Below are positions 32,559 to 47,500 of a stretch of 60,000 nt of DNA, one piece after another. A program made the position numbers and the translations under genes. Source of the stretch: Membranipora membranacea (Eukaryota; Bryozoa; Gymnolaemata; Cheilostomatida; Membraniporidae); NCBI GenBank assembly GCA_914767715.1, contig OU612071.1, positions 8,665,493 through 8,725,492 of the forward strand. The letters run 5' to 3'. Each line of letters starts with the position of its first letter. Within the stretch, counting starts at the first letter, position 1. The notes under the pieces are model-generated. The model made no database searches and was not told where the DNA came from. It saw only the letters and a program-made list of their open reading frames with translations.

Positions 32559-35500
32559 CTGAAGCCTGTGCTGCAGTAATACTCTATTTTTTCACCTTGA
32601 CCTGCGTGCCTTACATACGGCCTGTACTCAAATTTACCGATATCTCCGACCAATAAGATTTTACCATTCATCAAATCCCCAGGATGTGGGCAGTATACTG
32701 CAAATAGACAATAAAATATGAAATATCAGTCATGATTATCCATAGGGCCTATTGGTAGGCTGCCGTCTACCCAAGTGAAAGAGGATACAAAGCTACTTCA
32801 AATTGATACAAAAGAATTTATGGCCTGATGTAGCTGGTCTTGACAAGCTTTGTTGTTGGTTGTTCTGTCCCCCCCCCCCCCCAAAATAAAAAGCTTGACA
32901 AGGCAGGCTGACCTTATGGTCCTTGGGAGATAAAATTGCTTCATTGAGATTTACTTCAACCATTGTAAATATAAAAGTGTTTACCCTTTCAGTTGTATCA
33001 TTTCACTGACTTTGACGTGACTCGACAAATTTTTTCTCCAACGGGCCGTCGGGCGAGGGGCAAAAGTCTGGGGGGCTCAGACTACTCCTCAACAAAAGAT
33101 TCATATCAGATATTCATAAAAGCTCATATTAGACTAAGTTCCTTACCTGCTTTACACTCTGGAGTGCGGCCTTTCCACTCCCCACCCTCGCAGGTGAGAT
33201 ATTTATCTCCTATAAGTTTATGTCCAGCGTTACAGATATATCTGACCCTATCACCGTACTTTAGTCCTCTGTATATAGCCATACCATTGGCAATCTCCTT
33301 CGGCCTACTGTCACATCCACCTATCGAATAAAGGGAGAGTTGTGATCTTAAAGGGAATGCAAGTTTGTAGTTTTTGTAGGGTGAGTACTGCTGGAAGTAA
33401 ATTCAACTCATAAGTGGGGGATTTTGATGGGAACAGTTGAGGAACTGACAATGTTATAAGAAAGGCACAATTAAAATTTATATAAGCTGATGACCCAGGG
33501 ATAAACCTTGGAACACCTTTGGGAAATAAGCTTGGTTTTGTTGCAAGTGGGAGTCCAGCTTGGTTTAGAGTTTAATTCTTCTCATGTAATGAGTAACCTT
33601 AATGGGGTTGCATAATCAGAAGGTAAAAACAATAAGCTTCTGTTCTCTCTTATTGCAGCATGATATTCCCAGAGCTGTACGATGGTAGTTAATTACCTTC
33701 TTCTTGGAAATGAGATGTGTTTTAGTGCATGATTGGCTGAGGGTGACTATATAGACCAATAAGCAGATTGTACACATACCTTGCACACATGTTGGTAAAC
33801 TTGTCCATGTACCATTGTTACATATTGGTTGTCTGTTATTATTGGGTGCTAGGCCTTCTCCGCATACGACATCTAGTTTCTCTCCGTGCTCGATTATAAG
33901 CGAGGCTTGTCGGGAATTAACAAACACCTCTGCGTTTGGTATATTTGGTGAGGCACAGCTTCCTACAACAAATATGAGCAATATAAACAATATGGCTAAA
34001 GTAGTTGAAAATTATGAATTTATATGGATTTGAGATTCAAAATCTGGTTGAAGGAAGAGAAAACATTCAAACTTCTTGCTGATCTAGATTGGCTAATATC
34101 TAACACAAATACAGGACAAGACACAGTAAAACGAGATTTACAAATCGATTACCATCAATATGCATTAGAGTGAGTTATGTGAAAATTAATTTTGTTTCTA
34201 TTTCTGTCTGGTAAATGCTTTTCTTGCTCTCCTGGTTAAAAGAGGCATGAGATCAATAATTTGGTGATACTTTTTCTTGTGTTGACAAACTTTAATTGTT
34301 ACCAATTTAAAAATGTGTACTTATTATATTGCTTGCCATAAATTATTTCCAAATTACTGGATTTTTGTAATTTGCAGTTATCTCCACTTACTAAGACATC
34401 TTGGTACAGGGAAGGACCACTGTCCGGTCTCCAGACAAGTAGCAGACATGGCGAGACCATCAAACTTTGTACCATCGAGACATCTGTATCTGATCACTGA
34501 TCCGTAGTTGTGTCTCCTTCCATCTATGTATCCGTTGTACAGAGTTCCTGGGTCACCGCAGTCAACAGCTATTTAAATGTAGGGAAAAAGATCATAAATA
34601 AATTATTAGTTCAGCCCCTTTCAATTCAAACAAGAAGTATATATCCCTTCAGTTGAATCTCAATACATTCTCATATCATTTGACTTAGACTCAGCATATA
34701 TTTGATTTTGATTTGATTATAATGTGTGCACCGTGCACTGCAAGAATATAGTAAAATTTTGTCTTCTGCGCGGAGACCATTCGCCTCCCCAAGCACAAAT
34801 ATGGGAAGCAATTTTCAACTCCATACCAATAACTTTTGCCATTGTGAAATTGTGTACCAATTGATGATTCACAAGAGACTTTACCTCCATACTCAACAGT
34901 AATCAACTATTGACATTTAGAAAACCGCAATAAATAAATCAGCAAATAACTTTTTCAAACTCATCACATTGGAGTTATTTACTCACGTGTACATTCAGGC
35001 TCCAGACCGCTCCACTGTCCGTTCTCCTGACAGACCCTTTTAGCTGTACCCGAGACTTTGTATCCTGCGTCACAGACTATAGTCACTACACTACCGAGTG
35101 TGTACGATCGTCCGATCTTTGTACCATGTCTTGGTGCTCTGGGCTTAGCGCAGGAGTTTGTCGCTGTAATTGAGAGAAGACAATCTAGCTAACACTTTCC
35201 AGAATGAATGGAGTTTATTGTGTCCCAAACTCCCTGATTACAGCTAAAATTAAGCCAGCCTCATATCTTGCGTCTTGCTTGATATAATGGGTTTTACAAC
35301 TGCTACTTTAAGCCAGATAACGGGTGTATAATAAATGCTCAGTATAAAAATGATTCAGTTTGGAGAGCGCGGGTTGTCAGCAAGCAAGGTTGAAGCTTAC
35401 AAATAAGCACGTTGAAGCGTTCCATGCAGGATTTGAGCTTAACTTTATCCACCACAATATTTCTCAACTAGCGTCCAATTATACAGCCTAAGGGGAGATA

Positions 35501-38500
35501 AGTCTACACAGTTAACACTTAAGATTCTCACCAACTCTTTGGCAGACAGGTTTGGAGTTGTCCCATGTGCCTCCGCGTTTACAAGTTAAGGTTGGACTAC
35601 CAACCAATCGGAATCCTTTTCTACATTCATAATTGATTTTAGCTCCTATTTGCATAGAGTCTCCATATTTTACACCATTAGCAAGCTCTCCCATATCTGA
35701 GCAGCTTTCCTCTGTAATTTACACTCATAATGTCAAGGTCATGTAAATAGGCTGCTTATAGACTCTGTTCAATTAAGCTTTTACAAACCACTTGGAAAAT
35801 ATTAGGTTTGAGCTAACTCTGATTAAGAAGGTAGGAAAGTGTTGGTCTTGGAAGCCAAGGGTGCCATACAACACAAAGAAATTTACTTCAAAATTTCAGT
35901 ATGAGAAATATATTAACCAATCCAGCCGGCAGAGTTTCCATGCATTATCCAATCAGAAAGCAGCTGTCCACTCACCTCGGCATGACATAAGAGGCCCCGC
36001 CCATGAACCACTTTGCTTGCATTTAGCCATAGAAATTCCATCGCTAATAAACCCAGCTCTGCATGTGTAGTGTACTTCTGTGCCAGTGTTGAAATGTGTC
36101 TGTTTGGGGCCATTATGGTCAGCGTAAGCTACTGAAGGTGGCTCAGGGCATTGGACTGTAAACAGATATACAATAGCAAGAGTAAGGCTGGGTTAAAGCG
36201 AGCACCAAACACCAACAACAACATGCACATCCACATTAGCTTGCACCGGCAATCTTCAACAATCCCAGTAGTCTTTTGGTTGGCTTTCTAGCTCATCTCC
36301 AAGCTTCATAGAGCTTTGCGTCAGCCTTGTTTTCTACCCGTGAGCCATTTTTTGCATATTATACGCATAATCTTAATTTTCCCTGGCAATTCCAACTGTA
36401 CTCCAATGTAATCAAACCAACTTTTTTCAGAGAGTATGGAGTGATTGTGAGGCTGAAAATAGCCTACCCGCCAAACACCCAAAGAGTTTACTGACAAAGT
36501 TTTAGCAGAAGAAATTCACAAACATGCTAACAAGACAAAAAGCTGATGCACTGTTTTGGCTACGGATAGCCTGCTAGCCTCTCTGTAGACAGAGCACCAA
36601 AGCAAAACTGTGTAGTGTTGGAGGGAGGTCTTCATACCCTTCCCGGATTTAACTGCTTCGATGTAGGAAGTTGGGATTGCACACACCTAATCTTCAATCC
36701 TAGAAACTCACCTCCATTAACATTTGAGGGAGATTTATCCACACTTGGCTCTGCGTTCTGATCTGATACAATGGGGTTGACAACTTTCGGCACACATCTT
36801 GGTGCTGTACCAGACCACTGTCGGTCACCGTTACATATCTGGGAAACAGAAATCATTCCACTGATGCTTCCATAGGTATGAAATAGAATAAATTTCTAAA
36901 CAATTAAACAATAAAATTCTTTACATGCATATAATACATTACTCCGTATTGCAGTATTGCACAATCAAAAAATATTCTGTCATATCATGTTTGTCTTCAT
37001 AGTTATGGGACAAGAATCAGCTGTAACGTAAGCATGAGTTGTTAGCTGATGGGTGTAAGTTTATGTAAGGAAAGTGTGTATATGTAAATGAACAATTGAT
37101 TGGTCCGCTTTAGAAATTACAGAACCTCAAGCTGAGTTTACACAGAGGAAACTGGCAACTGGAGACTCGCAACCTGGAAGCTTTGAGAAACCTCTGGAAA
37201 CTTGTAGTGGATACTTGCAGTTTCCGATCTGTTTACACACATGCAACCATCTGGGCTTTATAGTGTGATGAACTAATGCAAACGGATGCTAGGTCAGAAC
37301 AGACAGATTCTTTTGAATTGTTGTGATTGGTGAAATAATTAAGCCACACCCAGTTGCCAGCAACAGTTGCTTGAAATGCAGCACTGCTGCATTCCGGAAA
37401 CTGTTGCTAAGATTGGTTGCCCGCACCAGGTTTTTGAGACACTAGTATGTTTACACAGCTTCAACTAGTTGCTTGCCAATCTGCAGTCATGAAGAAACTA
37501 AGAAATCTCCTCTGTGTAAACGCAGCTTCAGAGTTACAATGTTTTCCGCTGTGCTTACCCTTGTTTCCACGCCTTCGAGGCTGTAACCTTTGGAGCATGA
37601 ATACTTTGCAACAGCTCCCAGCTGATTCCGTCCTGTTATTTTTGCTCTTCCAAGAGTTATTTTTGGTGTCGGGCATTTTCCCTCTGCAAATTAGAAAAAT
37701 GAGTCTTTTCAGAGGAACGTGATCGATGTAGACATGTTATTGGTCTGGTTCGGTAACCAATATTATCATTTTGGTGAAAAAACTTATAGCTACCAAGGTC
37801 CAAGGCAAAGATGGAACTACCAAGCCGAAAAGTACTTTGTCTCGACAACCTTTGTTCTCTGGAGCTGGGGAGGGAGGGAAAAAGTTTGCCAAGATAGGCT
37901 AGCCCAAAGTTTATGCAGCCATAGTAAATTGAGTTTTTTTAGCAAGATAGTGTGTCGTGTAAGTAAAAAAATTAAAAGTGTTACTGACTCAACAAAGTTA
38001 ATAGTTGGACTTACTTGGATTTAGGCAGGTAAGTCCGCACACATCATCACAGACGCAGCGCTTTCTCTTCCCTTTACACTCCGAGTCATCGTTACAGGCT
38101 TTCTTACACACGCGTCCGCCTATGAGATGTGGCTTGCGGGGGCATACATCAGACTCCGCAACTAAAATATAAGAGGAATAAGGAATCACAGTCTATGTCA
38201 CCAAAGAAAGCGAACAGTTAATTAAAACAGGAAGTGTTTGATTAGTGAAAATGCAATATGTTAGCAATAATGAATTGAAGAATTAGGGTACACAACTCCT
38301 AACCTAATTTGGAAATTAACACAGTTAGCGTATACAATAATAATTGAAATCTTCATCTTGATCTTCATATTTTCACACGATCCAAATCTGATAAATACAA
38401 GTTTTGTAATTTATCCGTTATTAGCCAAACAAAACAGTGAACTCCTACCCATCTCAAGGGAGCAATAAAATATGTGTACAAATAATTTGGCAACAACGAT

Positions 38501-41500
38501 TTAAATCTATATTTTGATACCCCTTTTAACACTTTCAACGTAATTAGATTGTTAACTGAATCAAAACAGGGCTGTCAAAATGATACAGACTTGTATTGCA
38601 GCCTGATAGCATCAACGGGACAAAACACTGTTGCGGATACGTTTATGATTCAGCGGCATTTTTAGCTTACAGCAATTAGCCACTTGGCTGAAACCTGACT
38701 CGATGTTACACCTTGAGGGTCGAATGTAAGCGTGAGTGTTTACAATAACCTTACACCAGAGGCATATGTGTTACTTTATCTCCCACAGGCATTTTTAACA
38801 GGACCTATCCCAGGTTTAGTATTTACAGGTATACGTTCGTACGTAAGCGATACCTCCAGGCCATTTTAGCGGGTAGGTATAATTGTTTTTTTTTTATAAT
38901 TATTACTAGAAAAGTGGGAGTCATTATGTAAAAAATTGAGTAGCAGCTGGGGAATATGAGGAATGTTCAGGATCCGGTTTTAGGAGAAAAACACGATAAT
39001 ATGTTCCGGTTGAAGCTAAAAATATATATTCTTATAATATTCCTAACATGTTCTCAATTCATTAATATTAGATTTTGCATTGAACTTGAGGCCACATGTA
39101 AACCACGAAGATAGCAACATCTATACTGCCACATAAACAGTATATTCGATGAACCCATAGAGTTCTTATATGTATTCTTCAAATAAAGCGCATGCAGAAT
39201 TAGTGAGAGCACAGGTTGGGAGAAGAAGGGAAGGGAAGGGAAGGGGATGGGAGAAGAACCAGGCGAAAATGGATCAATACGGACACCAAAGCAAATTGAC
39301 CAGACCCGCGACAAAACTGTCTTCCTCAGCACAGCACATGTTATATTTAAAAGCAAAGCCATAGCTTTATCTTTGTTTAGCGACAATAGTACCTTTTTCT
39401 GGTTGGTCATTAAGGCCAACTGCAGCACAACGTGTGCCCAGAGGTTTGCCTTTTGCTAACCTTCGTTGACACAACTCATAAACTGTGGAGTGAGAGGATG
39501 GAAATAGAAAACTATTACTACATTGCGTTATTGTGCATAAACTAAGAGTGGAACAGCAGAATGCGCAATACCATTTTAGATAAAACCAATAGAGACATAG
39601 GAAGTTTAGAGAAATATTGTGTCAAGTTTTGGCTAGAGATTCATATAGCTATCAACCACAGACATGCTTAACCTTGTAAATGCAGTAGAAATAAAGATGT
39701 GAAAACTAAGCAGAAAACTTCTCACTGTATCTCCATTAGAAATTATGAAGAGAAAACTATGCGGAAAACTTGCTCATGAGGAGGGAAGGTATTTTGTGTA
39801 ACTGTAGATGTTGGAATGTAAGCCCTGAGGTGGTTTGTAACGATGAGACGATTCCTGTATGGGTGATATGACAGTATTATGGACGGAATGACACGCATAC
39901 TAAGGTATTTTTAAAATGAAAGGTAGGAAATCCTTACAAATGAAATGTTAATAGAAAATTGCAGAGATTTTTTCTTTTTTTCTTTGCACTTTACATCCAC
40001 TGCGAGTGTGTGGGTTTGGATACTTTGAAAATGATAGCTAGTGCTGGAGCGATTTTATAATTAATAGAAGTAAATAAGTAATGCATAGGTTGTCTTGTCT
40101 AACATCAATGTTAATGTTTTGTCCCAATGTTTTTATTATATAATTATTATATATATTATTGTGTTGAACATTTTAAACAGGCTTAGAGTTTCTGTTTGCA
40201 CTCAACATCAGTTGATATCGGATTGCACACAAAACCTATCATTCCACACGTTGTAATATTACATACATATTTTTTGGTTTGACCATCCTAAAAATATTGA
40301 TATTGTCACAGCCCTAGCAGACTCAGCCCACACCTAATTCTGTCTGTCTGATAAAGTGAGCAGGAAAAACAGAATTATAACAAGTTTATAGTCGGGAATC
40401 ATAACCACTTGAACCTTTTTCTCATTACCTAACGCCCCATTTTGACACCTTAGCCTGGCAACAACAAAAAAATCACACTATCAGTTATCTAGTCTGGTGA
40501 TTCCTGCCACCAGTGAGTTGTCAATTTATTTCAAGTGCGATTAACTTCAAAAGCTGTAATAATACTAATGTGTTACAATGATGTAATGATTTCACTGGCA
40601 CAAGTTACAGCAGGGGTGCTGCTACCCCCATCTGTGAATTGTTTACCTGCTACTATGATAGATTTAAAATAATTTAGGGAGATATGAAAAGTTTCAGAAA
40701 GTCACTGAGAATCTAAAATTTGGCAAACCTCTTTTTGTCAGCAGACTACAAAAATAGGCAATATAATTTTTCCCCTTGGGTTGTTTGTCTACACCCCTTA
40801 CAGGTAGTCAGCCCTCTCTGCTGTAATGTCGCACTTGACAGTCGATGAAAAGTGTTTGTCAAGTGTCTGATAAACTGTCAACAGGTGCCCTTTAGACTTA
40901 TATTTGACTCAGTGGATGACAACTTGACGACAGACAGCAAGTGCATTCCATTACCTTTTTGTGTATTTACTGTGAAAGTTATGTTTTCCTAAACACCTAC
41001 ACACCGACAAAAGTGGCAGACTGTGTAAATGATCGATGATTACAAGCCAAAAGCGTTGCCATCATTAAAGCTTTAAAATCCGAAAATCACAGCAAGGTGG
41101 AGCCGTTTCACTTTCTTATCTCCTGCATCAGAGCTATAACACAACACCCGCTATCCATAACTTTATTACATAAAAATGCAGCAGTTTGATATCAGCTTTT
41201 GTGTGTGTTTGCTCACATTATTACATTGGAATCATAATAAAGCTACGCAATTTTTTTATATGAAATATGCTGAGAATCTGATGCGCAGAGATTAGCAGAT
41301 TTTAATTATAGATAACAAAGAGATATTCGTGTTATTTTCACCATATTAGCGCCTTCCCACTGTCTCTATGACAATATGGTTATGATTCAAAAATATTTCA
41401 TCTGTATTAGTCTTTGAAACTTATTATTTCATCAGTTACAGCAGGTGGTCCTACAATAATCTCAAATCTTTAACTCGTATTTAACACGTTTAGATGTGAA

Positions 41501-44500
41501 TATCTTTATAAATATGCTAAATCTCCAGGGCCTAAGAAACAGCGTGATCTCCTATCTAAAAGAATGTGGAAAGATATCCTGGAGGAGTGAATTATTCACA
41601 GGAGAAAAAGTTACCCAATTCGCAAACATTTTTAAATAGCTAAATTTTAGGCTAGCTAAATTTTACACTGTACTTTTTCTACATTCTCAATTCAGCTAGC
41701 AAAAGTTTAGTGCTAGCTAACATTAAGTCTCCTCAAACTAGCTAAACCAGACTCTACATAAATTTACTCTTCTAGGATAGAAACCCCAGGAATGGGTGTA
41801 TTAATTGCGCTATATTATAATACTATTAAGGTATCATTTGATTAAAAATGTAACATAGTAATTTAGAGTATCAGGTTATATGATGTGATAAGTAAAAATA
41901 GACTATCATACGTAAATAATATCATGTTACTGGCCATTCCTAAATGATGGACAGACTGACTTGTTGCTGCAAATAACTCTTTGAGACCTGTGACAACTTT
42001 TTATATTATAATACGGCCCTGGCTACTAATGGACTTTAATTGCAACCCCAGAATTTGGACAGACTTTAGAAGCAGATTTTGAGGAAAACCGGTCGAAGAT
42101 ATAAAATCTGAAATTAATCTACGCAACTCAATCCCAGTTCAAGGCCAGTTTATTGTTATTTAATAGTCGCAAAGTTAGATAACAATAGAAATTTTATAAC
42201 TGAGAAATAAAATTTGAGTGATTAAAATGTTTAGTTTGACCAGAGGATTCATCAATTTAAATTAAATTTTAAATAGCAGCACAGTAAAATTCAGTCAATG
42301 CTGTTAACAGGGATGGATTGCTATAAAGCTTTGATCCCTATACAAGTCTTGGTAATCCAAGACAAGCATGCCTACCAGGAATATTCTGAGTTAATGAAAT
42401 CTGTTACTATTACAATTTATCAAAAGACTAAGAGTAACATCTAGCTTAAAGTATTCAAACATTTAAATAGGGGGTCCCCATATTCAATTCGCCCCTACTG
42501 TCAACATGTTAAGTCAGCGGCAAAGATATTTCTTGTTATTGCTAGTCTTTTAATTTTCTGCACAGCTGGCCATTTTGGTGGATGATATAACATGTTATAA
42601 ATATATATATACACAGTTATCATTTACCATTGGCCATAGTACAAATGTCACTGGACTATGTTGGAAACTTCCTTAGCTACATCCGATTTTAAATGCAGAG
42701 GAAAAACATATCCCACAATGCAATGGACCAGTACATTTGAGAGACTCAAAATGGATACAAAGTTGTAAACCCTAAAGTCTTACTTTACTTTTTAATTAGA
42801 TTATGCACTGTGCTTGACTCCCGGCCACTATCGTCCCAGTTACCTTGCACTTGAATGATATACTTTACTTTACTTAGTGGTGTTGTTACATCAGATGACT
42901 ATACACTGCTACCTAAACGTTTGGTACCATTTTTCAAAATCAGCTACAGTTTTAGAATGTTTTTCTCACAGGTAAACACGCTTGTGATTGTTCCCTGAAT
43001 TTACCGGTGTAGTTAGCGGTATGTAATTTCACCCCAGGATGTCTTTGTGGGCCTCTTTTCTCCCTTTCCGATCTTTAACCAACTTGATTCGTGATTATCC
43101 CTTAGTCTAGTATCTTATCATGCTCCTCTGCTATTAAAGGGAGTGCGCATCCGTTACCCCTCAACTTTAGAGACTAGGAGCAGAAGCTTATATAGCCTAA
43201 GTATCTCAACTGATTTTCTTAGTTTTGCAGAGGTTTCAGCACATATGCCCCAGCAATATTGATAGGGATATATGATAGAAATGAGGCTAGATTAGACCAC
43301 CCAATCTCCAGTAGGTAAATTGGCTATCAAGTCATTCATTAAGTGAGATTGAGAGGAGAGAGTTGAAATTCTTCAAAGAAGCCTTACCGTGGAGTAGCAA
43401 CAAAAGATTTACAGTGAAAATTACATAAAATTGCTCCTGATTGCGTCGCTGATTCGTAAAGTCGTGTCATGCTGTGGGGTAGGATGCGATAATTGGAGCG
43501 AGCTGATTTTTCAGCAACAAACAAATTAGAGACATTCGGAGATCCTGAGAATGTGTATGGTTTCTCTGGCGATGAATTTAATCTAAGTAAATTGAGCTTT
43601 TAAAACTGCTGACACGTAACCAGGTTTCTTCAGCAATCGTGAGCTTAAGAAATTTCGGTGTCTTTATCTATAGACCATAATGAGGTTTCAGTGGGGATAA
43701 GTCTACTTGATGCCGATGAAGAACCTGAGCCTTGAAGAAATTTTAGCAGCGTCAAAATTTCTAAAAACAAATCCAAAGTTCTAAAAACAGGCACATTGAT
43801 TGTATCTAAAGTGTGAAAGAAAAGCGCTGTGATCTCCTTGGAAACTAAAACAGAAGCATTGTCAAGCTGGTCTCTTTAACTGTGAGATAATTTAAAGATT
43901 TAAATCAAAGATTAACATGTGTCTGATTCTAATCAGTCCTGTGTTTCTTGACAAGCTTTGTTATAATAAGGGGGGGGGGGTAGAAACCCCCATAAAACGA
44001 AGCTTGTCAAGAGAGGCTAGGCGTGTGTGCCCTCACCGTAACAACAAAGATAGCTTCGCTGGTATTTTTGTACAAAATCTCCAGAAAAGCATGAACTTGT
44101 AAGGTTTAATGTGCAGGTACCTCATTATATTTGAAACAAACACTTCTTTAATTGTTAACTAGATCACAATAATTCACAGAACACCGAGATAATAGGAGAC
44201 TAAGACCCAGGTGTTTCAAATGAGACCTATCACTGAATCCCAGTAAAAACGGGTAAATAACTATTGAAAAATTTCTGCAAATAATTTGGACTCTGTCTGG
44301 TTTTGAACAGATGAGGTAAGACCCTGAGAACCATAAAATCATCCGTAATATCCTGGGTAATATGGCTGAGAAAGTACAGACAATGAGGCTCCCACCCTTT
44401 GTAGGCTTCAAATCTTCCTTTTTAAAACTATTAAAGCCCAAATACCGTTACAAAATCATCTTCATTTACCAGATGACGAAGGCAAAATTGATCTTCTCTT

Positions 44501-47500
44501 GCTCTGTGTCAAGTTCAATAACTTTACAATGCAATGAACAATGCTTTGTCAAAATTTATGGACATAGATATTGGCAAAATACAAAAATTAGCAAAGACCC
44601 AGTGAATTTCGGAGTTGCTTTTTCTTGCGCTAAAAGCTTCTTTGCTCGACCACGGCTCAAATAATATACTAGGCAATAGACACCCCTTATGAAACAAACC
44701 CATTGCTGGTTAAGGTAAAAGCTTTAATGTTGATTGCATTGACGCTTACCAAGGAACTTGCATTTGTAAATTTCACCACTAGCAGTTTTGTAATGGTTGG
44801 GACTAGATGGACAAACCTCTTGGTCGGCTTTTAGGATGCAACCTGTGCACATGGTTAGTGAAATTGATATGATGGACAACTGCCAAGTACATTCTAGACC
44901 GGTTAGTGCTCAACATCTACCATTTTTGTTTTGTTTCGAATAAACTTAACATAACCACGCAACAAAGCACACCTACTATTTTGTGGTTACCAGATAAAAT
45001 CTTATGATAGGTTTGTGAGTAAAACAGTGGTGGCTATAAAAGGTGAGGTATTTGGGCACAGACTGCCCCTTTTTACCACATTCTTGAAAAGAAATGGCAT
45101 TGGAACTGACAAAGCTAATACATAATAAAAGGTCTTACACTTTCAGTAGAATTAAAAAGAGTGTAATGAAATGTTATTTGCACTCCCCACTTTAAAAATA
45201 CACCCCCTGACCAAAAGCTTACATATACGTCACTGGTCAAGTGTGTAAAAGATGGCCTTTGAGGGGTTGATATGTCTCCGGAACTATCGGCTGGAGATGG
45301 TGTTAAACACACTTAACCACAGACAATGTGATCAGATAAAATATTATCAATAATCTTCATCGAACAACGATCTGTTTAATAATCATAATTAGCTGTCCAC
45401 TTCACAGGAGACAAAAATACTCAGTACCCGCTTGTAGCCTGAGTAGGCTGTTATGAGTTAGGGTGGTACACCTACCCACCCGACTCGAACAGCAGGCTCA
45501 AACACTCAGTGCCCGCTTGTAGCCTGGGTACACTGCATGGATTGAGGTGGTTGCCCTTCCACCCTTCCTGGGCGACCGTACGAGGATAGCCCGCTAGTAC
45601 ATCCCTTCTCACTCATGCTCAGCATCAGTCAACTGTGAGTTAATTATAGTGATGGTATAACTCAAGATTGGTGAAAGTGTGAGTTTTATTGTGAACGCAA
45701 TCAGTTAGCAAAGCCCCATGTAGAGAGAGACAGGCTTCTGAAAACTTTGACTGTATAATTTGGATATGGCTTTGATAGATTGTGGAGTTGAGTTTAATTC
45801 ACATCAGCAAACACCAGCTTGGATAATATGATCTTTCAAAGCCCGCTTGCACTTCCTTCGTTGGAGTTGGAAGCCCCAGTTTCATCTTAGGAAACATGCA
45901 TTGGGTTTGAGGACAGGCTCAAAACCGTGCTTGATCGTTGGGGCCAATTAAGTAGGATGGTCCATTTGAGATCAATCGTGTATTTATCCAACCAATACCA
46001 CTTTTGGTATCCTTGTAAACCAGGGACACACAAAGCGTTAGGCATTTATGTCATACCACTTTGAGTTTAATCTTCCGAAATAATTGGCCAACAAAGCAAT
46101 ATAGATCTTGACGCACATATCAAATTGATGATGTCATTTTAGAGTTGGGCTATAATTTTGAGATGCCTGTTTTGGAGCTTCTCCTAAAATATCATCACTG
46201 TGGCCTGGAGAAAGCTCTGCTTTGGAAGATGTACTTTCTGGGTTTTGACTTTCATTCTTTGGCGTTACGCTATTTTTGAACACTGTTCCTTGGTGAAGTA
46301 CACTTCTAGCGACGAATTCTTACTTAAACATAAATCTAGCGACAGCTTCCAATCCGTGTATGTGATGTTGTACAGGGAGTTGCGTCGGCCCCAATGCTTT
46401 GAGGCAGTTCATGTAAAATTTAGAGGCTAAACTTAGCAAATATGCATAGTCTTTTGCAAAGATAAAGATAGAGCTTTCTTCGGTGCTGCTGTTGAATGGC
46501 GGTATGGCAGCTAGCATTTGGTGAGGTGCCCTACACGATTACCAATTATTAATATTATACACTGTCTATTTGGTAGCAATAAAACCCTCCAAGATCCATG
46601 TCAACTCAGGTTGGTGGCCACACACAAAGGGACTTTTTCCTCTCAGAGTAGCAAACCAATAATGATGAAGATGCTAATAAATCAGGCTTCAAAGAGTGAA
46701 ATCCACAAAATAAAATCAAAAATAATTTTTGCGAATGTTTTTGGTTGTTAAAATCAAACAAATTCTGTCGTTTGAGGGTCTGACTCAAGCCTACATTATG
46801 TATTTGTGCAATCAGCCTCTACACTTTTAAGTGATAACTATTTAGCAAAGATCTATATTGATTAATGGGAAGATATAAGAATGTCTTAATCCTTAGCTAT
46901 TTTTCATACCGCACACAAAAAACTCATCACTATAATAAAGTTAATTGTTTTTTGTGCGCTCTTTAGTGATCAGATTGGTTTGATGTGATTTTTAATAAAA
47001 ACACATTAGCAGTGAATGATAATTGTTTGTTTACTCTTTGTTATTCAATTAAGCTCTCAAGGTGTCTGCTTTGCACCTAATGTGTGAACGATTCACACTA
47101 GCTGCATTTTGGCAAGCCTCGTCTAGACTAGTGCTGTGCCAACCTCGAAAAATATCATAAAAATGTCAATTTCACAAACTCAAGCGTTTGTACTGTCTTT
47201 GTATTAATGGTCTTGGGTTATTTTTTGCAAAACTATGAAAAATGCATCAATGATTTTGTATTTACTTTGTTCTAAGATTTTTGTCCTTATCACTGAGTAC
47301 TCTGCTGGGGTGTTTAAAGGAATCAAGGTGACAACAACAAACTAGCCGCAACTAAGTTATCAATTCTCCATATCAGGATAAAGCGCCTGCCCCACCTCAA
47401 CCCAGACTGCATTTCTGAATACGAAGATTACAACATCGTGGCAGCACTACCTTCCTGGGCAAAGCAGCTCCAGGCTGACCCAATATTGAAGGGTGTATAT

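Noticed and set aside
33035-33085. GTCTGGGGGCTCAGA word shared with about 9690
   Set aside because: The shared stretch is short and the flanks do not align well enough to call a repeat family.
37461-37676. Minus-strand 71-codon frame over sushi exon 3
   Set aside because: It is an off-frame reading of the true exon. The correct frame gives CPTPKITLGRAK with sushi cysteines.
12177-44020. CRISPR-like regular repeats
   Set aside because: The six related palindromes are kilobases apart, vary in loop and length, and lie in animal introns and spacers, so they are dispersed elements and not an array.
45422-45590. tRNA-derived SINE pair
   Set aside because: A CGACTCGAAC word hints at a B box, but no A box at proper spacing and no 3' tail was found.
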